A stretch of 64,000 nt of DNA from Pseudomonas migulae NBRC 103157 (GCF_002091715.1 NZ_BDAG01000020.1:53608-117607), one strand, 5' to 3'. Positions 18,897 through 29,315 are shown, counted from the first letter of the stretch. The notes: generated by a model not told the origin, from the sequence alone. Program-made: numbers and translations.

Positions 18897-19955
18897 TTAT
18901 TCCTGATCCAGGTCGGCGCTTTTCTGCGCGATGGCCATGGCCGTGAGGATTTTTCTGTAGCCAGTGAATTCGTTGCGCGCATGCACGCTGAGGATGTTGT
19001 CCAGCAGGACCACGTCGCCCTTCTCCCAGGCGAACTCGACCATCACGTCGCGATAGATGCCTTGCAGGTGGCGGATGACGTCATCCGGAATGACCGAACC
19101 GTCGCCGAAGAAGGTGTTTTGTGGCAGGTCCAGCGGGCCGAATTCACGCAGCAGGTTGTCGCGGATGCTGTCCGGCAGGGTCAGCGCGTTGAAGAAGGTG
19201 CCGTGGTTGAACCAGATGCGCTCGCCGGTCAGCGGATGGCGCACGATCGCCGGGCCGTTTTGCCGGGTGCGCAGGCGATTGCCCGGCTTCCACTCGACCT
19301 GAATGCCGATCTTGGCGCAGTAGGCTTCGACTTCGCCGCGATCTTCGCTCTGGAACACGGTCTGCCATGGCAGCCCCATGCCGTCGCCGTAGTTGCGCAC
19401 GTACATGATGCGTTTACGCTGAAACGCCTCGCGCACCGCCGGATCGATGCGCGCGAGGATTTCGCGGGTGTCGCCGAACGGGGTTTCGCCGCCGGTGGTC
19501 GAGGGCGTATCGCAGTAGAAATACAAGTGACGCGGGAACACCGGCGAATAGGAATGCTCGTTGTGCGGGAAGATTTTCTCCGCTGCCGGGTAGTCGGTGG
19601 AGCTGTAGATCTTGAACTGACCGCTGATCTGGGTTCGTGGCGAAGCGCGGAACAGGTATTCCAGGGCGCCGTCGGAAATCGCCGCCACGCAGCGGTTGAA
19701 CTCGGCAATGTCGGCCACCTGGAAGCCACGGAACAGAATCACTGCGTGCTCTAGCAGCTTGCTTTCGATCAGCGCGCGATTCTCCGTCGCCCACTCCACC
19801 AGGCTCACGCCGGGCACCGCCGGGCGGCACACCAGGGGCATGCTGACGCCGTCGAACATCGGCGCAAAACTCACCAGCCGGGTCGGGTCGGTGGACAGGC
19901 TCTTGCGCGCACCGCGGCCGATTTTGGGAATGGACTTGGTGGTTGAAACAGTCAT
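18897..19955 (-). CDS. Fe(II)/2-oxoglutarate-dependent beta-hydroxylase (TauD/SyrP-like)
   Basis: A 352-residue TauD-family dioxygenase. The iron site is visible as HNEH near residue 132 (HxE in place of the common HxD) and the distal His in LSVHARNEF near 328, with the 2-oxoglutarate-binding Arg in TGYRK just after. SyrP-like enzymes hydroxylate the beta carbon of an amino acid held on an NRPS T domain. The gene lies 11 bases before the His-activating NRPS and 54 bases after the preceding NRPS, so the likely substrate is His-S-T and the product beta-hydroxyhistidine, an iron ligand found in some pyoverdines and in corrugatin. Asp hydroxylation is the alternative, but no A domain here has an Asp code. 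Confidence 0.88.
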   Translation of the reverse strand: MTVSTTKSIPKIGRGARKSLSTDPTRLVSFAPMFDGVSMPLVCRPAVPGVSLVEWATENRALIESKLLEHAVILFRGFQVADIAEFNRCVAAISDGALEYLFRASPRTQISGQFKIYSSTDYPAAEKIFPHNEHSYSPVFPRHLYFYCDTPSTTGGETPFGDTREILARIDPAVREAFQRKRIMYVRNYGDGMGLPWQTVFQSEDRGEVEAYCAKIGIQVEWKPGNRLRTRQNGPAIVRHPLTGERIWFNHGTFFNALTLPDSIRDNLLREFGPLDLPQNTFFGDGSVIPDDVIRHLQGIYRDVMVEFAWEKGDVVLLDNILSVHARNEFTGYRKILTAMAIAQKSADLDQE

Positions 19956-20009
19956 AAACCCCTCCAGAAAATGATGACGGCGACGCCCGGTTGACGCCGC
20001 CGCAATAAA

Positions 20010-23000
20010 TCAGTCCGCCGCGGTCTGCGCTGCCGGCGTGCCACGCATCGCCGAGCGGCGCTTGATCGCCATGGGCCCGCCCAGCAACGCCTTGCGTTGT
20101 TCGTTCAGGCGCGCATCGGCGCGGCGCTGCACATCGGTGGCCAGGTCCAGCAATTGGCTGACCGTCAGCTCGTCAGCGCGCAACAACGCTTGCAGTACCG
20201 CCTCGATTTGTTCGAACAGGCTTTGCAGCGTGCTCGGCAAGTACTGCCCGGCGGGTGTTTCGACACTCAGGTGAATGTGTTCGGCCTCGTTGTAGAACGC
20301 AGCGACCATGCCGATCTCGGCGGCTTGACGGCCCGACGGGAAGTCCTCGACCAGCAGGCCGTCCATGGACGGCAAGCGACCGACGCCTTCCTGGTAGATC
20401 AACTTGATGTCGAACAACGGCGAACGCCCGGCCCGGCGTGGCAAACGCAACGCTTCCACCAATCGATCGAACGGCAGGTCCTGATGGTCCGAAGCCTCCA
20501 GAACCGCACGGCGACAGGCTTGCAACAGTTGCCCGGCAGCCTGGTCGGCATCGACCTCCACTTGCAGCACTAACTGGTTAACGAAGAAGCCGACCATTTG
20601 TTCAAGCTCAACTTGATTTCGGTTGGCGATATCGGTGCCGATGCGCACGCGACTGACCTCGGTGCGCTGACGCAACACCAGGGTGAAGCCGGCCAATAGC
20701 ACCATGAACAACGACAATCCACGCTGTTGGGCGAAGTCGCGCAATTGCTGACTCAAGGTCGAATTCAAGGTGAAATGCTGGCTGGCGCCTTCCTGCGACT
20801 GACGCTGATCGCCGTCGCCCGGCAGCTCCAGCACGGCTTGCGGTTGCCCGAGGCGCGCGGTCCAGTAATCGAGCTGACGTTGCAGCTCGCCGCCCTGCTC
20901 CAGCCACTGACGCTGCCATGTGGCGAAGTCGGCGTATTGCACGACCTGCTCCGGCAACTGCGCGACACCACCCCGGTTGAGGGTCGGGTACAGCGTGACG
21001 AATTCATTGATCAGTATCCGGAACGACCAGTCATCCGCCGCGATGTGGTGCACCGTCAGCAGCAGCACATGCTCCTGATCCGCGACCTGCAACACCCGCA
21101 CCCGCAACAACGGCCCATTGCGCAAATCGAACGGCCGGGCGACTTCTTCACGGGCCAGTTGCGCGGCTTCGACGTCCGGCGCCGGCAAATGCCGCAGGTC
21201 GCTGGCGACGAAGTTCAACGGCAGTTCGGCGTGTACCCGTTGCCAGGCCTGACCGTCTTCATCAACGAATGTGGTACGCAACACCGCATGGCGTTGCACC
21301 AAGATCTCGAAGGTCTGCTGCAGTGCAGAGAGGTTCAGATCCCCACGCAAACGCAAGGCGCCGGGCATGTTGTACATCGAGCTGTCCGGTTCCAGGTTCC
21401 ACAGGAACCACAACCGCTGCTGGGCGAAGGACAACGGCTGGCGTTCGCCGGAGTGGTTCGCCACCAGCGCCGGGCGTTCGCAGACATTGGCGTCGTGCCG
21501 CAGCCCTTGTACCTGAGCGGCGAAATCCTGCAGGCGCGGGTATTCGAACAGGCTGCGCAAACTCACCGACAGGCCCAGGCGTTGACGAATCTGCGAGACG
21601 ATCTGCGTGGCCAGCAACGAATGACCGCCCAACTCGAAGAAGCTGTTTTCGCGATCGACACGGGTGACGTGCAACACCTGCTGCCAGATCTGCGCCAGCT
21701 CGATTTCCAGCTCGCCTTGCGGCGCGCTGCCGGCTACGGCTTCCCAGACCTCTGGCGCCGGTAACGCGGCGCGGTCGAGTTTGCCGTTGCGGTTAAGCGG
21801 CAATGCGCTCATCACCACCAGTTGCGCCGGCAGCATGTACTCCGGCAGGCGCTCGCCCAAGGCGTGGCGCACGGTTTCGGTGAGTGGCCGCGCATCGACG
21901 TTGGATTGCGTCGGCACGACATAGCCGATCAGTTGCTTGCCGCCGACGCCTTCGTGCACCAGCACTGCCGCTTCGCTGATCATCGGCAAGCCTTGCAGGT
22001 GCGCTTCCAGTTCACCGAGCTCGACGCGGAAACCACGGATTTTCACTTGGTGATCGATGCGCCCCAGGTACTCCAGCGCACCGTCTCCGCGATACCGCGC
22101 CAGGTCGCCGCTGCGATACAAGCGCGCCCCCGGGGTGGTGGAAAACGGATCGGCGATGAAGCGTTCGGCACTCAGCCCCGGACGCTGGTGATAGTGCTGG
22201 GCAATGCCGGCGTCACCGCCGATGCACAACTCACCCACGCAACCGGTTGGCAGCAGATGGCCCTCGGTGTCGAGCACGTACAGCGCTCGACCGGGCAAGG
22301 CGCGGCCAATCGGCACGCCGATCAGGTTTTGCGTGTCGGCCAGGGTGCACAGGTGAGTGCTGGAGACCACGGTGGCTTCGGTCGGCCCGTAGGTGTTGAG
22401 CAGGCGTACGTCGCCGAGACCGGCGGCATGCCAGAGTTTCAGGCCTTCCAGCGACATGGCTTCGCCGCCGACGTGGACCTGACGCAGCCGACCTTTGTCG
22501 CGCTGAGGTTGCGCGGCCCATTCCTGGGCCAGCAAGTACCAATAGGCCGCCGGCAAGTCCGCCAGGGTCACGCCCTGTTCAATGATCTGCCGGTACAAGG
22601 TGTCGGTGTCCCACAGTTCATCGCCGCGCAACACCAGCGCCGCCCCCACGCACAGCGGCGGGTAGCACTGCTCGACAAAGCCGTCGAAGCTGAACGTGGC
22701 GAATTGCAGCACGCGGTCGTCGGCGCTGAGTTGCGAATAGTCCGCCGCAATCACGCAAAACTCGCGCAGCGCGGCGTGGGCCAGGCACACGCCTTTCGGC
22801 CGGCCGGTGGAGCCCGAGGTGTAAATCAGGTAGGCGAGGTCTTCGGCACAGGCGAGGTTGACCGGGTTGGCCGTTGAATAGCCGGCCAGCGACGCCGCCG
22901 TCAGCGCCAGACGCGGCAAGCCATCGGGCAACGCGACATCAGCCAGCAGTTCCGGTTGCGCCAGCAGCAGATCCATCCCGCTGTCTTCGATCATGTAGGC

Positions 23001-26000
23001 CAGGCGTTCGGCCGGGTAGTCCGGGTCCAGCGGCACATAACCGGCGCCGGACTTGAGGATGGCCACGAGGCTGACGATCATCTGCGCATTGCGCCGCACC
23101 GACAGGCCAACCCGTTGCCCCGGCGCCACACCGTGCTCGCGCAGGCGATGGGCGAGCTGGTTGGCCTGGGCGTTGAGCTGTGCATAAGTCAGGCGTTCGT
23201 CGCCGACGATCACGGCCAACGCATCGGGCGTGCGGGCCGTTTGCTGCTCGAAACGTTGATGCGCCAGCAACGGACTGTCCAGCAGCGGCGCGGCGGGACG
23301 CGAGCCGAGCAACACCTGGGCTTTTTGCTGCGCGTCCAAGAGGCCGACGGCGCCCAGCACCTGTTGCGGCTGCGCGACGAATTGCTCCAGTACATGCAGC
23401 AGGTTCGCGCCCAGCCGCTCGATCTGCGCGGCGCCGAACAAGGCCTGATCGAAACTGAATTCCAGACGCAGGCTGGCGCCGACTTCGATGCCGAGGGTCA
23501 GCGGGTAGCTGGTGATTTCGTGATTGCGCAGTGCACCGAAGGCCAGGCCCGCCGGCGCGCCTTGCTTGAGGGCTTCGGCCACCGGGAAGTTTTCAAACAC
23601 CAGCAAACTGTCGAACAGCGCGTTGCCCTGCTGCCCGGCCCAGCCCTGAATGTCGTAAAGCGGTACATGCTCGAACTCGCGCAGGCTCAGGTTCAAGGCT
23701 TGCAGCTCGTCGAGCCATTGGCTGACCGGCTGCACGGAGTGTGGCGTGGCGATGATCGGCAAGGTGTTGATGAACAGGCCCAACTGTTGCTCGATGCCCG
23801 GCAACGGTGCGGATCGCCCCGCAATCGTCGCACCGAACGCCACGCACGATTGACCGGTGTAGCGCTGCAACAACAGACCCCACGCGCCCTGCAACAGGGT
23901 GTTGAGGGTGATTTTCTGCTGCCGGGCGAACTCGGCCAGGCGCTGCATCGCAGTGCTTTCCAGCGTCAGGTGATGCTCGCCCATGCCGCGCCCCTCGACC
24001 GGTGTCGGCAAGGCTTGCGCCAGCAGTGTCGGCGTTTCGAGGGCGGTGAGCGCCTGCTTCCAGAACTGTTCGCCCGCCGCCAGTGGCTGCTGCTGAATCC
24101 AGCCCAGGTAGTCGCGGTATTGCCCCAGAGGTTTGGCCAGTGTCTGCCCGGCGTAATGCTGAATCACTTCGCCGAGCAACTGCGCGTTGCTCCAGCCATC
24201 CATGAGGATGTGATGACTGGTGTAGATCAGGTGCCAGGCGTCGCCGTCTTGACGTACCAGCATCAGGCGGAACAGCGGCGCGGCACTGAGTTCGAAACCA
24301 CGGCTGCGCTCTTCGGCGGCCAGCGCATCGAGGTCGATATCGGCCGCTTCGATCACCTGCAATTGCAGGTCGATCTGGCGATGAATCACCTGATGCGCGC
24401 ACTCCAGACCTGACCAGTGGAAGCTGCTGCGCAGAATGTCGTGACGGTTGATCGCCGCCTGCCACGCCCGACCGAAGGCCGCCAGTTCAAGCCCCCGGAT
24501 ATCCAGGCGCAGTTGGTTGATGTAGGCCTCGGCCTGTGGCTCATACAAGGTGTGGAACAGCATGCCCTGCTGCATCGGCGTCAGCGGATAAATGTCCTCG
24601 ATGGCCGGTGCCGCGACGGGCAGTGCGTCCAGTTGCGCCTGGTTGATCCGTGCCAGCGGGAAGTCCGACGGCGTGACCTGGCCGGCCGGTGTGGCGCAGC
24701 AGTGTTCGATCAGCGCGGTGAGTTCTTCGGTGTAGGCATCGGCCAGTTGCTGCACGGTGCTGTCGGCGAACATGTCGCGACTGAAACCCCATTGCAAAGA
24801 GAGTTGACCGCCATAGACCTGGCTTTCCAGCGTCAGCCAGTTGGCCAGCGGCGCATCGTCACCCTGGGCCTGACCGCCACTTTCCAGCGCCGGTACAAAC
24901 AGCGCATCGTCATCGAACTGGCGGTCGAACTGACCGAGGTAATTGAAGGTGATCCGTGGTGCCGGCAACCGTTGCAAGGTCTCCCGCTGGGCCGGCTCGC
25001 CGAGGTAGCGCAGCAAGCCATGACCCAGCCCTTTTTCGGGGATGGCGCGCAGTTGTTCCTTGATCGCCTTGATCGCATTCGCCGTGTCGGCCTGAGGTCG
25101 CAGGCGCACCGGGAACAGGCTGGTGAACCAGCCCACGGTACGCGTCAGGTCGAGGTCGTCGAACAGGTCTTCACGGCCATGGCCTTCAAGCTGGATCAGC
25201 GTCGAGTGATGCCCGGTCCAGCGGCAGATCACCCGCGCCAGCGCCGTCAGCAGCAAGTCATTGACCTGAGTGCGATAGGCCGCCGGCGCCGTTTGCAGTA
25301 ATTGCCGCGTCAACCCGGTGTCGAGCTTCGACTCGATCTTGTGGCCGTGGCGATGCTGCAGGCTGCCCAGCGGGTTTTCGCACGGCAGGTCGCGGGCATC
25401 GGCGTGTTGCGCCTGCCAATACGGCAATTGCTCGCTCAGCGTGCGGGCATGTTCTTGCAGATGACTGGCCCAGCTTTGGTAGGCGCTGGTTTTGTCAGGT
25501 AACGTCGCGGCGCCGCCACTCGCCAACTGCGCATAAGCCTGCTGGAGGTCTTCGAGCAGTACTCGCCAGGACACGCCGTCCACCGCCAAATGGTGCACCG
25601 CCAGCAACAGGCGTTGCGTGCCGTCGTCGAGACTGACCAGCAAAGCGCGCAGCAACGGCCCGTCGGCCAGATCAAGGCTGCGTTGCGCTTCGTCGCAAAG
25701 GGCCGACAACACCTCGGTCGACGACGCCCGCCGCTGCCACAACCCCGCCGTTTCGACCGGAGATCCATGGCGCTGCTGCCAGCCATCGACTCCTTGGGTG
25801 AAACGCAGACGCAAGGCATCGTGATGGTTGATCACCGCGACCAATGCAGCTTCAAGTGCTTCAGGGTTCAGCGCCCCGCGTGGCGTCAACAACAAGGATT
25901 GGTTCCAGTGTTGCGGCTGCGCGATGGCTTGTTCGAAGAAGTAATGTTGCGCCGGGGTCAGTACCGCCTCGCCGCTGACCGGCCCTTGGTCGATGGAACT

Positions 26001-29000
26001 GCGGTTGTCGAACGCCGCCACCAGCGCGAGGCTGCGCACGGTCTGGTACTGAAACAGGTCGCGTGGGCTGAGACGGATGCCGGCCTGACGGGCGCGGCTG
26101 ACCACTTGAATGGAGATGATCGAGTCGCCGCCCAGCTCGAAGAAGTTGTCTTCGAGGCCCACGCGCTCCAGGCCCAACACGTCCTGCCAGATCTGCGCCA
26201 GCGCCGTTTGCATGGCGTCTTGCGGCGCGACGAACACTTGTTGCGGCGCCGCATCCGGTTGCGGCAGGGCCTTGCGGTCCAGTTTTCCGTTGGCGGTCAC
26301 CGGCAAGGCATCCAATGGCATCAGGTAGGTCGGCACCATGTATTCCGGCAAGCTGCTCAGCAGCCAGGCCTTGAGGGTTTCCGGCCACTGCGCCTCGGCG
26401 TTTTCCAGCACCAGGTACGCAACCAGATGCTTGCCGCCCTGCACCAGCACCACGGCTTCGCGCACCTGCGGATGCTGCATCAGGCGGGTTTCGATTTCCC
26501 CCAACTCGATACGCAGCCCGCGCAGTTTCACTTGATGGTCGAGACGGCCGAGGTATTCGATCACCCCATCGGCACGCTGGCGTACGCGGTCGCCGGTGCG
26601 GTACAGACGCGCACCGTCATGGAACGGGCACGGCACAAACCGCTCGGCGGTCAGCCCCGGACGGCGGTGATAACTGCGCGCCAGACCGGCGCCACCCAGG
26701 TACAACTCTCCCGCCACGCCTGCCGGCACCGGCAGCAACTGCGCATCCAGAACATGGGTGCGCAGGTTGGCAATCGGCCGGCCGATGGGCACGCTGTCGG
26801 CGCCTTCGTCGACGCAGGTCCAGTGCGTCACGTCGATGGCCGCTTCGGTCGGCCCGTACAAGTTGTACAACCCGGCGCCCGGCAGCTTGGCGAACACTTG
26901 AAGCTGGGCGTCCAGCGGCAGGGCTTCACCGCTGCAGGCGATGCGTTTGAGGCTGGTGCAGGCTTCAACGCCCGGTTCGTGGATAAACGCCTGAAGCATC
27001 GACGGCACAAAGTGCAAGGTGCTGATGCCGAACTCGCCGATGAGGCGGATCAACCGCGCCGGCTCGCGATGCGCGCCCGGCGGCGCCACCACCAGACGGG
27101 CGCCGGTCATCAACGGCCAGAAGAATTCCCAGACCGACACATCAAAACTGAACGGGGTTTTCTGCAACACCGAGTCGCTGCCGTCCAGCCCATACGCCTG
27201 TTGCATCCAGCACAAACGGTTGACCAGCGCCGCATGGCTGTTGCCGGCGCCCTTGGGTTTGCCGGTGGAGCCGGAGGTGTAAATCACGTAGGCCAGATTC
27301 AGCGGATTCACCGACACCTGCGGGCAGGTTTCGCTGTAAGCGTCCAGCCAGCCCTCGTCCTGATCCAGCGCGATGACCTTGATGCCTTCGGTCGGCAGCG
27401 TGCCAACCAAAGCGCTTTGGGTCAGCAATACACCGATCGCGCTGTCTTCGATCATGTAGGCCAGGCGCTCCGCCGGACACTCCGGGTCGAGCGGCACATA
27501 GGCGCCGCCGGCCTTGAGAATCGCCAACAGGCCAATGACCATTTCCAGCGAACGCTCGACGGCGATACCCACCAGCACATCGGGGACGACACCCTGCTCG
27601 CGCAGGTAATGAGCCAATTGACTGGTGCGCGCATCGAGCTGTGCATAAGTCAGCTGACGGTCGCCAAACACCAGCGCCGGCGCTTCGGGTGTGAGCAAGG
27701 CCCTGGCGTGAATCAATTCATGAACGCATTGTTCGACGGGATAAGTTTCGGCGGTGCGGTTCCAGTCGTGCACCAGCACCTGCTGCTCATCCGCCGCCAG
27801 CATCGGCAGCTCGCCGACCCGCTGATTCGAATCGACCACCATCGCCTGCAGCAGGCGCGTCCAGTGCTGCGCCATACGCGCGATGGTCGGCGCGTCGAAC
27901 AGGTCGCTGGCGTAGGTCAGCGCGGCGTGCAGCTTGCCGCCCTTTTCATAGGTGTCGAGGGTCAGGTCGAACTGCGTGGTGCGCCCTTCCCACTCGATCG
28001 CACCCAATACCAGGCCGGAAGCGGTGCTGATGCTGGACATGTCCGCGACTTGCGGCTGGTGGTTGTACATCACCTGGAACAGCGGCGTGTGGCTGAGGCT
28101 GCGTTCCAGTTTCAGCGCTTCGACCAGACGCTCGAACGGCAGGTCCTGATGGGCCTGGGCACCGAGGGCGGTTTCCTTGATGGCGCGCAGCAAATCCTCG
28201 ACGCGGGTGTGGCCATCGAGCTGGGTACGCAGCACTTGGGTGTTGACGAAGAAGCCGATCAGGCCTTCGATTTCCGCACGGTTGCGGTTGGCAATCGGCA
28301 CGCCGACGCGGATGTCGGTCTGCCCGGTGTAGCGATGCAGCAGCGCGTTGAACGCACCGAGCAACAGCATGAACAGGGTGATGTTGTGTTTTTGCGCGGT
28401 AGCGCGCAGTTGCTCGGCCAGTTGGGGGTCGACGGCAAATTCGTAGCGGGTGCCGCGATAGCTCGGGATCGCCGGGCGCGAGTGGTCGGTGGGCAGTTCC
28501 AGCACCGGGTGTTCGTCACCGAGTTGCGCTTGCCAGTACTCCAGTTGACGCGCCTGTTCACCCGCTTCCAGCCAGCGGCGTTGCCACAACGCGTAGTCGC
28601 TGTACTGGATCGGCAATGGAGCAAGTTGCGGTTGTGCACCGGCCTCGAAGGCGTCGTAGCAGCGGATGAATTCATCGATCAGCACGTTCATCGACCAACC
28701 ATCGGAAACGATGTGGTGCAGGGTCAGCAGCAGGACGTGTTCCTGTTCGGCGAGCTTGAGCAACGTCACGCGCAGCAACGGGCCGACAGATAAATCGAAG
28801 GGCAGTACCGATTGTTCCTCGGCCGTTTGGGCGACAGCCCGTTCGCGCTCCGTGGCCGGCAACGCGCTGAAGTCCACATGATTGATCATCAGCGGTGCGC
28901 TGGCCGGCACTTGTCGCAGGTTGCCATCGGCCTGACGCTGGAACACCGTGCGCAGGGTTTCGTGACGATCCACCAGGCCGACAAAAGCCTGCTCCAGCGC

Positions 29001-29261
29001 AGGCCGGTTCAACTGCCCGGTCAGACGCACCGCGCCCGGCAGGTTGTAGGCGCCACTGTGCGCGTCCAGTTGCCAGAGAAACCACATGCGTTGCTGAGCG
29101 TACGACAACGCCTGGCGATCCTCGGCCTCGACGCCGGCAGGAATCGGGAACCGGGCGAAATCAATACCTTCCTTTTGCAAGGCCGCAAGGAACATCTGGC
29201 GCTTTTCCAGGGGCAACCCGATAAACCGGCGAGCAAGTTTCAAGGAGTCTTCAGCATTCAT
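20010..29261 (-). CDS. pvdI: NRPS, two modules plus a terminal condensation domain (C-A-T-E-C-A-T-C)
   Basis: A 3083-residue synthetase and the first of the side-chain enzymes. Module 1: C (LCL type, SYAQQRMWFLW ~52), A (SGSTGKPKG ~664), T (GGDSI ~1044), E (HHLAVDGVSW ~1223). Module 2: C (DCL type, HHILMDG ~1685), A (~2149), T (GGHSL ~2544). A third C domain (HHIAADDW ~2739) ends the protein without an A domain. Codes: DVWHASLIDK (Ser, made D by E) and DGEDHGTVVK (basic residue, best guess Lys). The N-terminal C domain is not the starter type of lipopeptides, so it must accept a peptide from an upstream synthetase, expected to be PvdL. The C-terminal C domain would join residue 2 to the His loaded on the next protein. 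The symbol is by position and tentative. Confidence 0.92.
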   Translation of the reverse strand: MNAEDSLKLARRFIGLPLEKRQMFLAALQKEGIDFARFPIPAGVEAEDRQALSYAQQRMWFLWQLDAHSGAYNLPGAVRLTGQLNRPALEQAFVGLVDRHETLRTVFQRQADGNLRQVPASAPLMINHVDFSALPATERERAVAQTAEEQSVLPFDLSVGPLLRVTLLKLAEQEHVLLLTLHHIVSDGWSMNVLIDEFIRCYDAFEAGAQPQLAPLPIQYSDYALWQRRWLEAGEQARQLEYWQAQLGDEHPVLELPTDHSRPAIPSYRGTRYEFAVDPQLAEQLRATAQKHNITLFMLLLGAFNALLHRYTGQTDIRVGVPIANRNRAEIEGLIGFFVNTQVLRTQLDGHTRVEDLLRAIKETALGAQAHQDLPFERLVEALKLERSLSHTPLFQVMYNHQPQVADMSSISTASGLVLGAIEWEGRTTQFDLTLDTYEKGGKLHAALTYASDLFDAPTIARMAQHWTRLLQAMVVDSNQRVGELPMLAADEQQVLVHDWNRTAETYPVEQCVHELIHARALLTPEAPALVFGDRQLTYAQLDARTSQLAHYLREQGVVPDVLVGIAVERSLEMVIGLLAILKAGGAYVPLDPECPAERLAYMIEDSAIGVLLTQSALVGTLPTEGIKVIALDQDEGWLDAYSETCPQVSVNPLNLAYVIYTSGSTGKPKGAGNSHAALVNRLCWMQQAYGLDGSDSVLQKTPFSFDVSVWEFFWPLMTGARLVVAPPGAHREPARLIRLIGEFGISTLHFVPSMLQAFIHEPGVEACTSLKRIACSGEALPLDAQLQVFAKLPGAGLYNLYGPTEAAIDVTHWTCVDEGADSVPIGRPIANLRTHVLDAQLLPVPAGVAGELYLGGAGLARSYHRRPGLTAERFVPCPFHDGARLYRTGDRVRQRADGVIEYLGRLDHQVKLRGLRIELGEIETRLMQHPQVREAVVLVQGGKHLVAYLVLENAEAQWPETLKAWLLSSLPEYMVPTYLMPLDALPVTANGKLDRKALPQPDAAPQQVFVAPQDAMQTALAQIWQDVLGLERVGLEDNFFELGGDSIISIQVVSRARQAGIRLSPRDLFQYQTVRSLALVAAFDNRSSIDQGPVSGEAVLTPAQHYFFEQAIAQPQHWNQSLLLTPRGALNPEALEAALVAVINHHDALRLRFTQGVDGWQQRHGSPVETAGLWQRRASSTEVLSALCDEAQRSLDLADGPLLRALLVSLDDGTQRLLLAVHHLAVDGVSWRVLLEDLQQAYAQLASGGAATLPDKTSAYQSWASHLQEHARTLSEQLPYWQAQHADARDLPCENPLGSLQHRHGHKIESKLDTGLTRQLLQTAPAAYRTQVNDLLLTALARVICRWTGHHSTLIQLEGHGREDLFDDLDLTRTVGWFTSLFPVRLRPQADTANAIKAIKEQLRAIPEKGLGHGLLRYLGEPAQRETLQRLPAPRITFNYLGQFDRQFDDDALFVPALESGGQAQGDDAPLANWLTLESQVYGGQLSLQWGFSRDMFADSTVQQLADAYTEELTALIEHCCATPAGQVTPSDFPLARINQAQLDALPVAAPAIEDIYPLTPMQQGMLFHTLYEPQAEAYINQLRLDIRGLELAAFGRAWQAAINRHDILRSSFHWSGLECAHQVIHRQIDLQLQVIEAADIDLDALAAEERSRGFELSAAPLFRLMLVRQDGDAWHLIYTSHHILMDGWSNAQLLGEVIQHYAGQTLAKPLGQYRDYLGWIQQQPLAAGEQFWKQALTALETPTLLAQALPTPVEGRGMGEHHLTLESTAMQRLAEFARQQKITLNTLLQGAWGLLLQRYTGQSCVAFGATIAGRSAPLPGIEQQLGLFINTLPIIATPHSVQPVSQWLDELQALNLSLREFEHVPLYDIQGWAGQQGNALFDSLLVFENFPVAEALKQGAPAGLAFGALRNHEITSYPLTLGIEVGASLRLEFSFDQALFGAAQIERLGANLLHVLEQFVAQPQQVLGAVGLLDAQQKAQVLLGSRPAAPLLDSPLLAHQRFEQQTARTPDALAVIVGDERLTYAQLNAQANQLAHRLREHGVAPGQRVGLSVRRNAQMIVSLVAILKSGAGYVPLDPDYPAERLAYMIEDSGMDLLLAQPELLADVALPDGLPRLALTAASLAGYSTANPVNLACAEDLAYLIYTSGSTGRPKGVCLAHAALREFCVIAADYSQLSADDRVLQFATFSFDGFVEQCYPPLCVGAALVLRGDELWDTDTLYRQIIEQGVTLADLPAAYWYLLAQEWAAQPQRDKGRLRQVHVGGEAMSLEGLKLWHAAGLGDVRLLNTYGPTEATVVSSTHLCTLADTQNLIGVPIGRALPGRALYVLDTEGHLLPTGCVGELCIGGDAGIAQHYHQRPGLSAERFIADPFSTTPGARLYRSGDLARYRGDGALEYLGRIDHQVKIRGFRVELGELEAHLQGLPMISEAAVLVHEGVGGKQLIGYVVPTQSNVDARPLTETVRHALGERLPEYMLPAQLVVMSALPLNRNGKLDRAALPAPEVWEAVAGSAPQGELEIELAQIWQQVLHVTRVDRENSFFELGGHSLLATQIVSQIRQRLGLSVSLRSLFEYPRLQDFAAQVQGLRHDANVCERPALVANHSGERQPLSFAQQRLWFLWNLEPDSSMYNMPGALRLRGDLNLSALQQTFEILVQRHAVLRTTFVDEDGQAWQRVHAELPLNFVASDLRHLPAPDVEAAQLAREEVARPFDLRNGPLLRVRVLQVADQEHVLLLTVHHIAADDWSFRILINEFVTLYPTLNRGGVAQLPEQVVQYADFATWQRQWLEQGGELQRQLDYWTARLGQPQAVLELPGDGDQRQSQEGASQHFTLNSTLSQQLRDFAQQRGLSLFMVLLAGFTLVLRQRTEVSRVRIGTDIANRNQVELEQMVGFFVNQLVLQVEVDADQAAGQLLQACRRAVLEASDHQDLPFDRLVEALRLPRRAGRSPLFDIKLIYQEGVGRLPSMDGLLVEDFPSGRQAAEIGMVAAFYNEAEHIHLSVETPAGQYLPSTLQSLFEQIEAVLQALLRADELTVSQLLDLATDVQRRADARLNEQRKALLGGPMAIKRRSAMRGTPAAQTAAD

Positions 29262-29315
29262 TTCTAAGCATCCGGATCAGTGGCGGGAAGCACAAAGGCA
29301 CGTCGTCCCTATAAA

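Noticed and set aside
18897..19955. Taurine dioxygenase or Asp hydroxylase
   Set aside because: It is embedded in the NRPS operon beside a His-activating module, and no A domain in the window has an Asp code.
25590..28793. Plus-strand frame of 1067 codons opposite the first NRPS
   Set aside because: Antisense shadow of the Ser module.
20010..29261. Lipopeptide (acylated) product
   Set aside because: The first C domain is LCL-like (SYAQQRMWFLW), not a starter C domain, and there is no fatty-acyl ligase in the locus.
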